Assembly (NCBI GenBank): GCA_016209605.1
Contig: JACQVS010000197.1
Span: 1-64,000 of the forward strand
Direction of reading: 5' to 3'
Length of the DNA stretch: 64,000 nt
Source: Planctomycetota bacterium
GTDB lineage: Bacteria > Planctomycetota > UBA8108 > JACQVS01
A program made the position numbers and the translations under genes. Of this stretch, positions 9,275 to 17,242 are shown in pieces. Below the pieces are notes generated by a model. The model was not told the DNA's origin and did not search any database. It was given only the letters and a program-made list of their open reading frames with translations. Each line of letters begins with the position of its first letter. Positions within the stretch are counted from its first letter, which is position 1.

Positions 9275-10701
9275 AGGAGCGGCGCTTTCCCTGGAGGCTG
9301 GCCCTGGCCGCGCTCGTGGCCGCAGTCGATGCCTTGATCATCTTCGATGCCTTCTCGCTCGCGTACCTCCTGCGCTTCCGGCTGCATTTCCTGGCGGCGA
9401 CCTACCTGGCGCCAGCCCCGGTGGGGGAGTACTTGAAGGCCATGGTGGTGGTGGCATACTTCTGGATCCTGCTTTTTTACATCTTCGGGCTTTACGACTT
9501 CACCCGCCATCGCTCCGGCATCGACACCATCCACCTGATCCTCAAGGCCATCAGCTTCGGCACCGCGATCATCTTGAGCTTGACGTACTTCTACCGGGAG
9601 TTCAGCTTCTCGCGCCTGGTGTGCGCGTATGCCTGGGGGATCTCGGTGATCCTCTTCTCGGCGTTCCGCATCGCCCTCAACTGCTTTGTCGCCGACTGGC
9701 ATCGCAGCGGCCGCGGCTTGCGCAACCTCGCCCTCATCGGCTCGAAGACCCTGGCGCAGTTTCTCATCGAGAAGGTCCAGCGCCAGCCCGAGCTCGGATA
9801 CCGCATCGCCGGCATCGTTGACACGACGCCGCCGCAGGGCCCCCCCATGCCCGGCTGTCCCTACCTGGGAAATCTCGACGAGCTGGAGGACATCCTGCGG
9901 CGCCACCGGCTGAACGGCGTCCTGATCGCCCATCCGACCATCGGCCAGTTCGACCTCCTGCGGACTATCCAGGTCTGTGAGCGGAGGATGGTGGCCATCC
10001 GCATGGTGCCTCCCACCTACGACCTGCTGGTTAACTACCGCGATCTCGAAGAAGTCGATGGCCTCCCGCTGGTCAAGATCAACGAGCAGGAGTACAGGCG
10101 CTTCGCCGACCTGGCGAAGCGGATCTTCGACGCGGCGGCCGCGAGCGTCCTCTTGCTCTTCTCCCTGCCTCTCTGGGGCCTCATCGCCCTTTTTATCAAG
10201 GCGGAGGACGGCGGGCCGGTGTTCTTCCAGCAGGCGCGCATCGGCAAGGACGGCCGGCCCTTCCGGATGTGGAAGTTCCGCACCATGGTCGCGAACGCCG
10301 AAGCGCTGCTCCCCCAGCTGGTCGACCTGGCGGGGCTGGCGGAGCCGGTTTTCAAGCTGGAAAACGACCCGCGCCTCACCCGGGCGGGGCGGCTCCTGAG
10401 GCGATCCAGCCTCGATGAGCTGCCGCAGCTCCTGAACGTTATCCTCGGCGAGATGAGCCTGGTGGGCCCGCGTCCGGAGGAGGAGAGGCTGGTCCGGATG
10501 TACAACGTCTGGGAGCAGCGGCGCCTGAAGGCCATGCCGGGGATCACCGGCCTCCAGCAGGTGACCTGCCGCGGCTCCACCTCCCTCAGCGAGCGGGTCA
10601 AGTGGGACATCCTCTACCTGCGCAAACAGTCCCTTGCCCTCGACCTGTGGATCCTCCTGAAGACCGTCTGGGTGGTGCTGACCGGCAAGGGGGCGCGATG
10701 A
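9271..10701 (+). CDS. Polyprenyl-phosphate sugar-1-phosphate transferase (priming enzyme)
   Basis: A 476-residue WcaJ/WbaP-type initiating transferase that places the first sugar phosphate on undecaprenyl phosphate. Four to five N-terminal membrane helices (about 10-130) are followed by a CoA-binding-like Rossmann region (about 145-265) and the bacterial sugar transferase domain (about 280-476). That domain has the hallmark KRIFDAAAA helix, WKFRTM, the ENDPRLTRAGRLLRRSSLDE acidic motif, the GEMSLVGPRPE loop and MPGITGLQQV. Length and order match the exopolysaccharide polyprenyl glycosylphosphotransferase family. It indicates that the surrounding genes build a lipid-linked polysaccharide or glycoprotein glycan. 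It overlaps both neighbours by 4 bases. Confidence 0.92.
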   Translation: MKERRFPWRLALAALVAAVDALIIFDAFSLAYLLRFRLHFLAATYLAPAPVGEYLKAMVVVAYFWILLFYIFGLYDFTRHRSGIDTIHLILKAISFGTAIILSLTYFYREFSFSRLVCAYAWGISVILFSAFRIALNCFVADWHRSGRGLRNLALIGSKTLAQFLIEKVQRQPELGYRIAGIVDTTPPQGPPMPGCPYLGNLDELEDILRRHRLNGVLIAHPTIGQFDLLRTIQVCERRMVAIRMVPPTYDLLVNYRDLEEVDGLPLVKINEQEYRRFADLAKRIFDAAAASVLLLFSLPLWGLIALFIKAEDGGPVFFQQARIGKDGRPFRMWKFRTMVANAEALLPQLVDLAGLAEPVFKLENDPRLTRAGRLLRRSSLDELPQLLNVILGEMSLVGPRPEEERLVRMYNVWEQRRLKAMPGITGLQQVTCRGSTSLSERVKWDILYLRKQSLALDLWILLKTVWVVLTGKGAR

Positions 10702-12749
10702 AGCTCTTCCCAGTCGATCGAGGTCAGGCCCGGTGGCCCCTCGCCCTGGCGGCGCTGCTCCTCCTCTCGCTCCTCGCTCGCCTGGCATCCCTCGAGAGCG
10801 ATGCCCCCCTCGATGCCGCCCGGGATCTCTCTCTCACCACGGACGGCAGCTGGTACACCGGCGCGGCCCTGGACTGGGCCACCGGCCGGGAGGGCGTCGG
10901 GTCGGGTCGCGGCCGGTTTCGCGGATCCGGCTGCTCGGATTACGATCCGCCGGCCTACGGTTGGCTCGCGCGCGGCACCTTCCTCATCTTCGGGCCGGCC
11001 CGCTGGACCGCCAACCTCACCGGCGTCCTCTCGGCGCTCCTCGCCATCGGGCTCACCGCCGCGGCGGCGCGGCGGGCTCACGGCCCCGAGGCCGGTCTGG
11101 CCGCCGGGGCGCTCCTCAGCTTGAGCTATCCCTTTTTCATTTACAGCCGAGCGCCGGGGATTTACCTCCCGGCGGCAGCCGTCGCGGCGGCGGCGCTCTA
11201 TCTCGAGGCCCGCGCCGAGGCCGGTTCGAAAGGGCGGGATTTGGTCTTCAAGTTCAGCGCCGTGCTCCTGGCGCTTGCCGGCGCCTGGGCGGTGAAGCCC
11301 ATCTTGTTGCTGAACGGCCTGGCGTTTTTACTCTGCGAAGGCGCGCGCTGGTGGCGGCGGGGCCATCCCCGGCGCCGGCTCTTCCTGGGCGCCGGGCTCT
11401 GCATCGCCGGCCTCGGCGCGGCGTTCCTCTGGCAGAGCCGCTTCTTCGCTCCCCAAGCCCACAAGATCGAGGAGTACCTCGAGGCCGGCGGGGGGCTGGC
11501 GCGGCTGCCATACCGGTTGTTGACCCTGGAGATTCGCCTCAGCTTTTCCGCGTTGGCCCCGGCGCTGGCCGGGCTTTTCGTTCTCGGAGCGCTGTTTCAT
11601 CCCAGGCGCCGCCTCGACGAGGCGGCGCTGGCTACGGCGGCGGTTTACCTGGCAGTGCTCGCCCTTCTGGGCTATTCCCCCATTCGCTACCTGCTGCCGG
11701 CATTTCCGGCCATGGCGCTGGTCGCCGGCCGCGCCGTGCAGGCTCTCTTCCTCGAGCGACCCCCGGCGGCCCGGCAGCCGCTCTCGCCCTGGAAGCGCTG
11801 GGGGAGAGGAACGCTCCTCGCTTACGCGGCGCTGCAAGCGCTGCTGGCCGCCGGCGGGGCGATCGATGCGGCCGCGCTCTTGCCGCCAGGGCTCGATCTC
11901 CGGCTCGCGGTTTACGGCGCGGCGGCAGCGGCGTTCGGCGCCGCGGCCGAGATCGCCCTCGGGAAAACGGTGTCCATCCGGACGGCGCGCTGGCAACCGT
12001 TGGCGGGCGGCCTTCTCCTGGCGGTCCTCCTCCTCCCCGAACTCCTTCGGGGCGGCCGGGCCCTGGCACAGCCGGAGAACTCCATCATCCTGGCCGGCGA
12101 GGAGGTGAAGAAGATCTTGAGCCCTTCGGCGCATCTCACCGGCCCCTTCGCCCACGTCCTGACCGATGAGGCCCCCCAGCGTCGCACCTACCTGCCGCTC
12201 CTTCACTTCGGCAAGGGCCGTCTCGAGCGCGAGCTGCGCCGGACCGGCGCCAGCCACCTCGCCGTCGACGCGGGCGAGGACTTCCGCGCCCTGATCGAGA
12301 TTTTCAAGAAGAACGGCGTGCCGCTGCGGCTCGTCCACGAGTTTTTCCTACGACGCCAGAAGGTCCATCTCTACCGCCTCCCCTGGGCCGATGAGATCGC
12401 CCCGGCGAGCGAGTTCGAGCGCGGCGTCGAGGCCCTGCAGGCGGGAAACTTGCGGGCCGCGGAGAGGCATCTCGGCGAGGCCGTACGCCTCTACCCCGAC
12501 TCTTCCGCAGCCTCGAGCGCCCTGGGAGCTGTTCTCCTCCAGGCCGGCAGAAGCGCCGAGGCCGCCCCGCTCCTCGAGCGGGCGCTACTTCTCAACCCGT
12601 ACGAAGCTTCGGCGCTGCGCACCCTGATCCGCATCCTCCTCGAACGCGGCGACCTGCCCAGGGCCCGGTCCCTCCTTGAAAAGCTCACAGCCCTGGACGG
12701 CGCCGACGCGGAGGCGGCGCGGCTGTTAGAAAAAATCAGCCGCCGATAG
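10698..12749 (+). CDS. GT-C type membrane protein with C-terminal TPR region
   Basis: A 683-residue membrane protein of the family 39 glycosyltransferase type. The ATG at 10698 overlaps the stop of the priming transferase and is preferred over upstream in-frame starts inside that gene. Residues 10-480 contain about ten hydrophobic helices, with ARDLSLTTDGSWYTGAALDW in the first periplasmic loop. The last 120 residues read as tetratricopeptide repeats (for example GNLRAAERHLGEAVRLYPDSS), a place for protein interaction. It ends the coupled run that starts at pilC. The TPR tail may tie it to other glycan proteins (inference). Confidence 0.78.
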   Translation: MKLFPVDRGQARWPLALAALLLLSLLARLASLESDAPLDAARDLSLTTDGSWYTGAALDWATGREGVGSGRGRFRGSGCSDYDPPAYGWLARGTFLIFGPARWTANLTGVLSALLAIGLTAAAARRAHGPEAGLAAGALLSLSYPFFIYSRAPGIYLPAAAVAAAALYLEARAEAGSKGRDLVFKFSAVLLALAGAWAVKPILLLNGLAFLLCEGARWWRRGHPRRRLFLGAGLCIAGLGAAFLWQSRFFAPQAHKIEEYLEAGGGLARLPYRLLTLEIRLSFSALAPALAGLFVLGALFHPRRRLDEAALATAAVYLAVLALLGYSPIRYLLPAFPAMALVAGRAVQALFLERPPAARQPLSPWKRWGRGTLLAYAALQALLAAGGAIDAAALLPPGLDLRLAVYGAAAAAFGAAAEIALGKTVSIRTARWQPLAGGLLLAVLLLPELLRGGRALAQPENSIILAGEEVKKILSPSAHLTGPFAHVLTDEAPQRRTYLPLLHFGKGRLERELRRTGASHLAVDAGEDFRALIEIFKKNGVPLRLVHEFFLRRQKVHLYRLPWADEIAPASEFERGVEALQAGNLRAAERHLGEAVRLYPDSSAASSALGAVLLQAGRSAEAAPLLERALLLNPYEASALRTLIRILLERGDLPRARSLLEKLTALDGADAEAARLLEKISRR

Positions 12750-12852
12750 CGCGCCGTAAACCTTCCCCGGACAATTTTAGCGTGACATCGCCTCCCCTTC
12801 CGGCCCTACAGGGATAGGACAGCAACCATTCCTTTACCTGGAGGGCAAAACG

Positions 12853-14196
12853 ATGGCAATCGTTAAGAAAATCTTCATTCCCGTGGCGCTCGGACTCTCA
12901 AATTTCGCGGCCATGAACTCCTCTTCGGCTCAGGCCGCTCTAGACTGGGAAGCCCGTTACGGGACCATCGGGTTCGACACTTCCAATGCCATGGCGGTGG
13001 ACCCGTATGGGAACATTCTGGTGGCGGGCAGTTCGGCCGGCGGCTTCGCGACGCTGAAATATGATCAAGAAGGCGATCTCCTCTGGGTGGCCATCTTCGG
13101 AAACTCCGCAGAAGAGTACGGATATGGATCCGCCGCCGCCCTGGCCATCGATGGAGCTGGCAACGCCTGCGTCACCGGGATGGTCTCGGTGGACTGCTCG
13201 GGGGATGAATGCACCGGTGTCGATTACGCCACCGTCCAATATGATGCCGCCGGGAACGAGCTCTGGTCGGCGATTTACGATGGGCCGGATCATGGCGCCG
13301 ATGCCGCTTCGGCGCTGGCGGTGGATCGGGACGGCAATGTCTACGTCACCGGCTGCTCCTCGCGAGATTACGCCACCTTGAAGTATGATTCGAACGGCCG
13401 GCCGCTCTGGGTGAAAATCTACGGCGGCCCCGGAAATGATTATGCCAGCGCCGTGGCGCTCGACCCGGCCGGAAACATCGCCGTCACGGGCACCTCCGCA
13501 GGGGACTACGCCACCATCAAGTATGACTCCTCGGGCCACCGGCTCTGGGAGAACCGTTACGAGGGGCTGGGCCGGAAGCGCGATATCGCCGCCGCCGTTG
13601 CCGCCGACTCCTTGGGGAATATTTTCGTCACCGGAAGCTCCGAAGGGGAAGGCACCCAGTTCGACGTTGCCACGCTCAAGTACTCCCCCGGCGGCCGGCC
13701 GCTTTGGGAGGCTCGCTACAACGGCGCCGCGAACTGGCAAGATTACGCCACGGCGCTGGCCGTTGACAGCGACGGAAACGTCCATGTCACCGGCAACTCC
13801 TGGGGAGACCGCAGCCTGGTTGACATCGCCATTTTGAAATATCCCGCCTCCCCCATGGCCGGATCCTTTCTCCGCGGCGATTGCGACGGCGATGGCCAGG
13901 TCGGCGGGCAGATCACCGATGCCGTTTTCTTGCTCCTTTACAGCTTTGCCGGCGGCCGCGGGCCGGATTGTCCGGCCGCCTGCGACGTCGATGGGAACGG
14001 CGCTATTGATGGAGAGCTGGCCGATGCGATCCACCTCCTCGCTTTCAATTTCCTGGGCGGTCTCGCGCCGGTGCAGCCCTTTCCTGCTTGCGGGCCCGGA
14101 TGGCTGCCTACCGACATGATTTTGGGCTGCAGCCGCCTACCGGCGACTTGCGGTCCGGAGTGCGCGGCCGAGCGGGAATTGTGGTGTGCAAATTAG
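12853..14196 (+). CDS. Secreted SBBP beta-propeller repeat protein with dockerin-like tail
   Basis: A 447-residue exported protein with a signal peptide (about 1-30, MAIVKKIFIPVALGLS start). Residues 35-330 hold about six repeats of the SBBP/delta-60 type, each with a core like AVDPYGNILVAGSS followed by A(T)LKYD and LWxxxY, predicted to fold as a beta-propeller. The tail carries two EF-hand-like, dockerin-type units, GDCDGDGQV near 340 and CDVDGNGAIDGELADAIHLL near 378, followed by cysteine pairs. Such tails are common on secreted proteins of planctomycete- and acidobacteria-like genomes. GGAGGG precedes the ATG. Role unknown, probably surface or extracellular. Its stop overlaps the convergent DCC gene by 4 bases. 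Confidence 0.82.
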   Translation: MAIVKKIFIPVALGLSNFAAMNSSSAQAALDWEARYGTIGFDTSNAMAVDPYGNILVAGSSAGGFATLKYDQEGDLLWVAIFGNSAEEYGYGSAAALAIDGAGNACVTGMVSVDCSGDECTGVDYATVQYDAAGNELWSAIYDGPDHGADAASALAVDRDGNVYVTGCSSRDYATLKYDSNGRPLWVKIYGGPGNDYASAVALDPAGNIAVTGTSAGDYATIKYDSSGHRLWENRYEGLGRKRDIAAAVAADSLGNIFVTGSSEGEGTQFDVATLKYSPGGRPLWEARYNGAANWQDYATALAVDSDGNVHVTGNSWGDRSLVDIAILKYPASPMAGSFLRGDCDGDGQVGGQITDAVFLLLYSFAGGRGPDCPAACDVDGNGAIDGELADAIHLLAFNFLGGLAPVQPFPACGPGWLPTDMILGCSRLPATCGPECAAERELWCAN

Positions 14197-14657
14197 GCTC
14201 CTCCGCCGTTCCCCTTCTCCCAGCCGATGAACTTCCTCCGGTCCTCCGGGCGGGGGATCGGGCACTGGTCGAAGCGGCCGAAGAGGCGGTAGCGGCGCCG
14301 GGCGAGCCAGTCGTAGCCCCGGCGGAGCAGCCCTTTCGGCAGGAGGCCCAAAATCCCGCCGATTTTCCAGGCTCCTCCCAAGAGCGTCACGAGGGCGACA
14401 TAAGCCTCCCCCTTCGACAAGATTCTCTCGGCGGTGGTTTCCGGGTCTATAATCAAGTATACGGTGTCCAGATCGGCCGCCGGCAGGCCCCGCCGGCGGA
14501 GGAAATCCTGCGCCCAGGGGCTCTGCAGCGCCGCGAAGCGGAAGAGATCCTTCTTGTCCCGCTTGAGCACGAACTGCACGGTCCGGTGGCACAGGCCGCA
14601 GACGCCATCGTAGAGAATGATGTGGCCGGCGGATCGATTTTGGGGTAAATCTGTCAT
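14193..14657 (-). CDS. DCC-family thiol-disulfide oxidoreductase-like protein
   Basis: A 154-residue DUF393/DCC protein. The family motif DGVCGLCHRTVQFV (DxxCxxC, near residues 17-29) is intact and is followed by FRFAALQSPWAQ, also typical. The family is thought to have a thioredoxin-like redox site, but its substrates are not known. Size is normal. It runs convergently to the SBBP gene and divergently from the DAHP synthase gene, with an 81-base gap that contains two TTGACA words. Confidence 0.88.
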   Translation of the reverse strand: MTDLPQNRSAGHIILYDGVCGLCHRTVQFVLKRDKKDLFRFAALQSPWAQDFLRRRGLPAADLDTVYLIIDPETTAERILSKGEAYVALVTLLGGAWKIGGILGLLPKGLLRRGYDWLARRRYRLFGRFDQCPIPRPEDRRKFIGWEKGNGGGA

Positions 14658-14738
14658 TTTGGCTTTTTTTCGCCTCGAGGCATTGACAATATTGACAACC
14701 GCGAAGCGGCGATCGATTTAACCAGAGATTCGACGATC

Positions 14739-16115
14739 ATGACCCGCAAGCATAGCACTCCGCCTTTGGCCAGCGCCAGGGGCGAGTGGTCCCCTTCATC
14801 CTGGCAGAGCCGGCCGGCGGCCCAGCAGCCGGTTTACCCCGATCCGCGAGCCCTCCAGGCGGTGCTGGCGCAGCTCTCGAGGCTGCCGCCCCTGGTCACC
14901 AGCTGGGAAGTGGAGACGCTCAAGCAAGAGCTCGCCGAGGCGGGCGCCGGAAAACGCTTTCTCTTGCAAGGAGGGGACTGCGCCGAGAGCTTCGACGACT
15001 GCGAGTCCAGCGTCATCGCCAACAAGCTGAAGATCCTCCTCCAGATGAGCCTGGTCCTCCTCCACGGCAGCAAGAAGCGCATCATCCGGGTGGGCCGCTT
15101 CGCCGGCCAGTACGCCAAGCCGCGCTCCGCCGACATGGAAACCAAGAATGGCCAGACCCTGCCCAGCTACCGTGGCGACATCATCAACCGCATCGCCTTC
15201 ACCGAATCGGATCGGGTGCCGGACCCGGAGCTGCTCCTGCGCGGCTACGAGCGCTCCGCCCTCACCTTGAACTTCATCCGCTCGCTGGTGGACGGCGGCT
15301 TCGCCGACCTGCATCACCCCGAGTACTGGGACCTCGGCTTCGTCGACCACTCGCCCCAGGCGGACGAGTACCGGCGCATCGTCGACTCGATCAGCGATTC
15401 CCTCAAATTCATGGAGACGGTGGCCGGAATGACCGCCGGGGAGCTGAGCCGCGTCGAGTTTTACACCAGCCACGAGGGCCTCCATCTTCACTACGAGCAG
15501 GCGCAGACGCGCCGGGTGCCGCGCCGCCCCGGCTGGTACAACCTCTCGACCCACTTTCCATGGATCGGCGACCGCACCCGCTCGCTCGAGGGGGCGCACG
15601 TTGAGTACTTCCGCGGCATCGTCAACCCCATCGGCGTCAAGGTCGGCCCCTCCATGAAGGCGGACGAGCTGGTGGCGCTGGCGGGTATCCTCAATCCGCA
15701 AAACGAGCCCGGCCGCCTGACCCTCATCCACCGCTTCGGCGCGAAGAAGATCGACGCCAACCTGCCGCCGCTCATCGAGGCCATTCAAAAGGCCGGCAAG
15801 CTGGTTTTGTGGTGCTGCGACCCCATGCACGGCAACACCGAGACCACGAAGAGCGGCTTGAAGACCCGCAACTTCGAGAGCATCCTCGCCGAGCTGGAGC
15901 AGGCCTTCGACCTCCACCGGCAGCACGGCTCGATCCTCGGAGGCGTTCACTTCGAGCTGGCCGGGGAAAACATCACCGAGTGCATCGGCGGCGCCCGCGG
16001 CCTCAACGAGGCCGACCTCAGCAAAGCCTACAAATCCCAGGTCGATCCCCGCCTCAACTACGAGCAGGCGCTGGAGATGGCCCTGCTGATATCGCGGCGC
16101 ATGGCGCGGCCGTGA
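14739..16115 (+). CDS. Class II 3-deoxy-7-phosphoheptulonate (DAHP) synthase
   Basis: A 458-residue class II (plant-like) DAHP synthase. It condenses phosphoenolpyruvate and erythrose 4-phosphate in the first step of the shikimate pathway. The family's metal-binding cysteine motif LLQGGDCAESF is near residue 76, RVGRFAGQYAKPRS near 110, and VKVGPSMKADEL and WCCDPMHGNTE later. All match the family and cover its full length. It stands alone here, without other aromatic biosynthesis genes. No leader peptide or attenuator was seen; regulation is unclear. Confidence 0.95.
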   Translation: MTRKHSTPPLASARGEWSPSSWQSRPAAQQPVYPDPRALQAVLAQLSRLPPLVTSWEVETLKQELAEAGAGKRFLLQGGDCAESFDDCESSVIANKLKILLQMSLVLLHGSKKRIIRVGRFAGQYAKPRSADMETKNGQTLPSYRGDIINRIAFTESDRVPDPELLLRGYERSALTLNFIRSLVDGGFADLHHPEYWDLGFVDHSPQADEYRRIVDSISDSLKFMETVAGMTAGELSRVEFYTSHEGLHLHYEQAQTRRVPRRPGWYNLSTHFPWIGDRTRSLEGAHVEYFRGIVNPIGVKVGPSMKADELVALAGILNPQNEPGRLTLIHRFGAKKIDANLPPLIEAIQKAGKLVLWCCDPMHGNTETTKSGLKTRNFESILAELEQAFDLHRQHGSILGGVHFELAGENITECIGGARGLNEADLSKAYKSQVDPRLNYEQALEMALLISRRMARP

Positions 16116-16172
16116 CGTGAGCAACGGCCATGCTACCGCCTCCGGCGGGACACGGCCAGATAACCATGTGGG

Positions 16173-16207
16173 GAAAAAGTTTAACCGCGAAGGCACGAAG
16201 ATCGCGA
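16173..16207. repeat. Short periodic repeat copy (AACCGCGAAGGCACGAAG)
   Basis: This begins TTTAACCGCGAAGGCACGAAG and continues with GAAG words. It matches in style the repeats at 54-94 and 17195-17235 and sits in the 219-base gap after the DAHP synthase gene. No other feature was seen in that gap. Confidence 0.45.
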
Positions 16208-16334
16208 AGAGATAGAATCCCCTTGGCTGCACTTGATAAGCCCCTATGGCTGAGGGGACAATTTCTGGCATCAATTTGCCGTTTCCAGAATATCTCCTAG
16301 GTCACCCCAGAGGACGCCTACGGAAACGAGGAAA

Positions 16335-17063
16335 ATGCTTCACGGGCATCTCGACGAAAATTTCGAAAGGTTAGAAACTACGGTGCGGCGGCAGCATCTA
16401 TGGAAGGCGCTCATCATTGTCCCTGCCAGTCTTGCATCCCCGGAGTCTTTTCCCCAAGAGTTGCGAGAAGAGTGGGCGGTGAGATACAACGGTCCGGTCC
16501 AGGGCCATGCTCACGCTAAAGCCATATCCGTCGATCTCTCGGGAGAGGTCGTGGTCGTCGGCGATCTCGACACCTTGGATTCCAACTCCACCTTCGGAGT
16601 CTTTAAATATCGCTCCGATGGCAGCCTCCTTTGGTCCGAATCCTACGGGGAATCAGGCGGAGGAAAGGGAAGGCTAGTAGCCTTGGCCCTGGACGGCACG
16701 GGAAACATCCTCCTCACCGGCGACATCACGAACCTCTCCGCATTCGATCCCCTGTCCACCGATATCATCACGGTCAAACTCGATCCCGGCGGCCGTTCGC
16801 AATGGGCGACTCGCTTCGGCGGACCGGATGGTTTTGACACCGTTTCCGCTCTCGCCGTGGAACTAGAAGGAAACGCGATCATTGCCGGTTCGACCAACGG
16901 TTCTCAGTACATCACGGTAAAGTACGATCCCAGAGGGAATCTAATCTAGTCGGCGGCGCACGCGAAAAGCGATAACTCGAACAAAGTATTAGCGTTGGTG
17001 GTGGTGCTTCCCCACGGCTCCCCTTCCCCGCTTGTGATCGAGACGACACGCCGGATGAATTGA
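16335..17063 (+). pseudogene. Decayed SBBP repeat protein, interrupted by an in-frame stop
   Basis: The first 204 codons encode SBBP-type repeats related to the protein at 12853 (for example VDLSGEVVVVGD, ALDGTGNILLTGD, LWSESYGESG). The frame then meets TAG at 16947-16949, exactly where the repeat pattern expects Trp (KYDPRGNLI then W). Beyond the stop the same frame still reads repeat-like sequence (SAAHAKSDNSN, then LALVV and PHGS) before ending at 17061-17063. The sequence is also much shorter than its intact paralogue, with no signal peptide and no dockerin tail. This is best read as a remnant. A sequencing error at one base would restore the Trp but would not restore the missing 3' part. 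Confidence 0.75.
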
Positions 17064-17194
17064 GTTGCGCAACCTATCAAGGTTGTCAGTGAAAGGTAGG
17101 GTCGCCGCCTAAGAAGGTTAAGAAACTGGACATCGCTTCACCTCCTAAATCCGGTGGGTACTCGGTTCGCCGCAAGGCAAATAATGCCTTCCTT

Positions 17195-17235
17195 TTCTTA
17201 ATCTTCTTCGTGTCCTTTGTGTCTTCGTGGTGCAT
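17195..17235. repeat. Short periodic repeat copy (CACGAAGACACAAAGGACAC on minus strand)
   Basis: Read on the minus strand it runs ACCACGAAGACACAAAGG followed by ACACGAAGAAG. It lies just past the 3' end of the giant heme protein gene and resembles the repeats at 54-94 and 16173-16207. Translations across it give the low-information HEDTKDTKK string that often produces false ORFs. Confidence 0.5.
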
Positions 17236-17242
17236 TTTTTTC

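Noticed and set aside
14684-14700. Strong promoter from the double TTGACA before the DAHP synthase gene
   Set aside because: No acceptable -10 box lies 16-18 bases downstream of either TTGACA.
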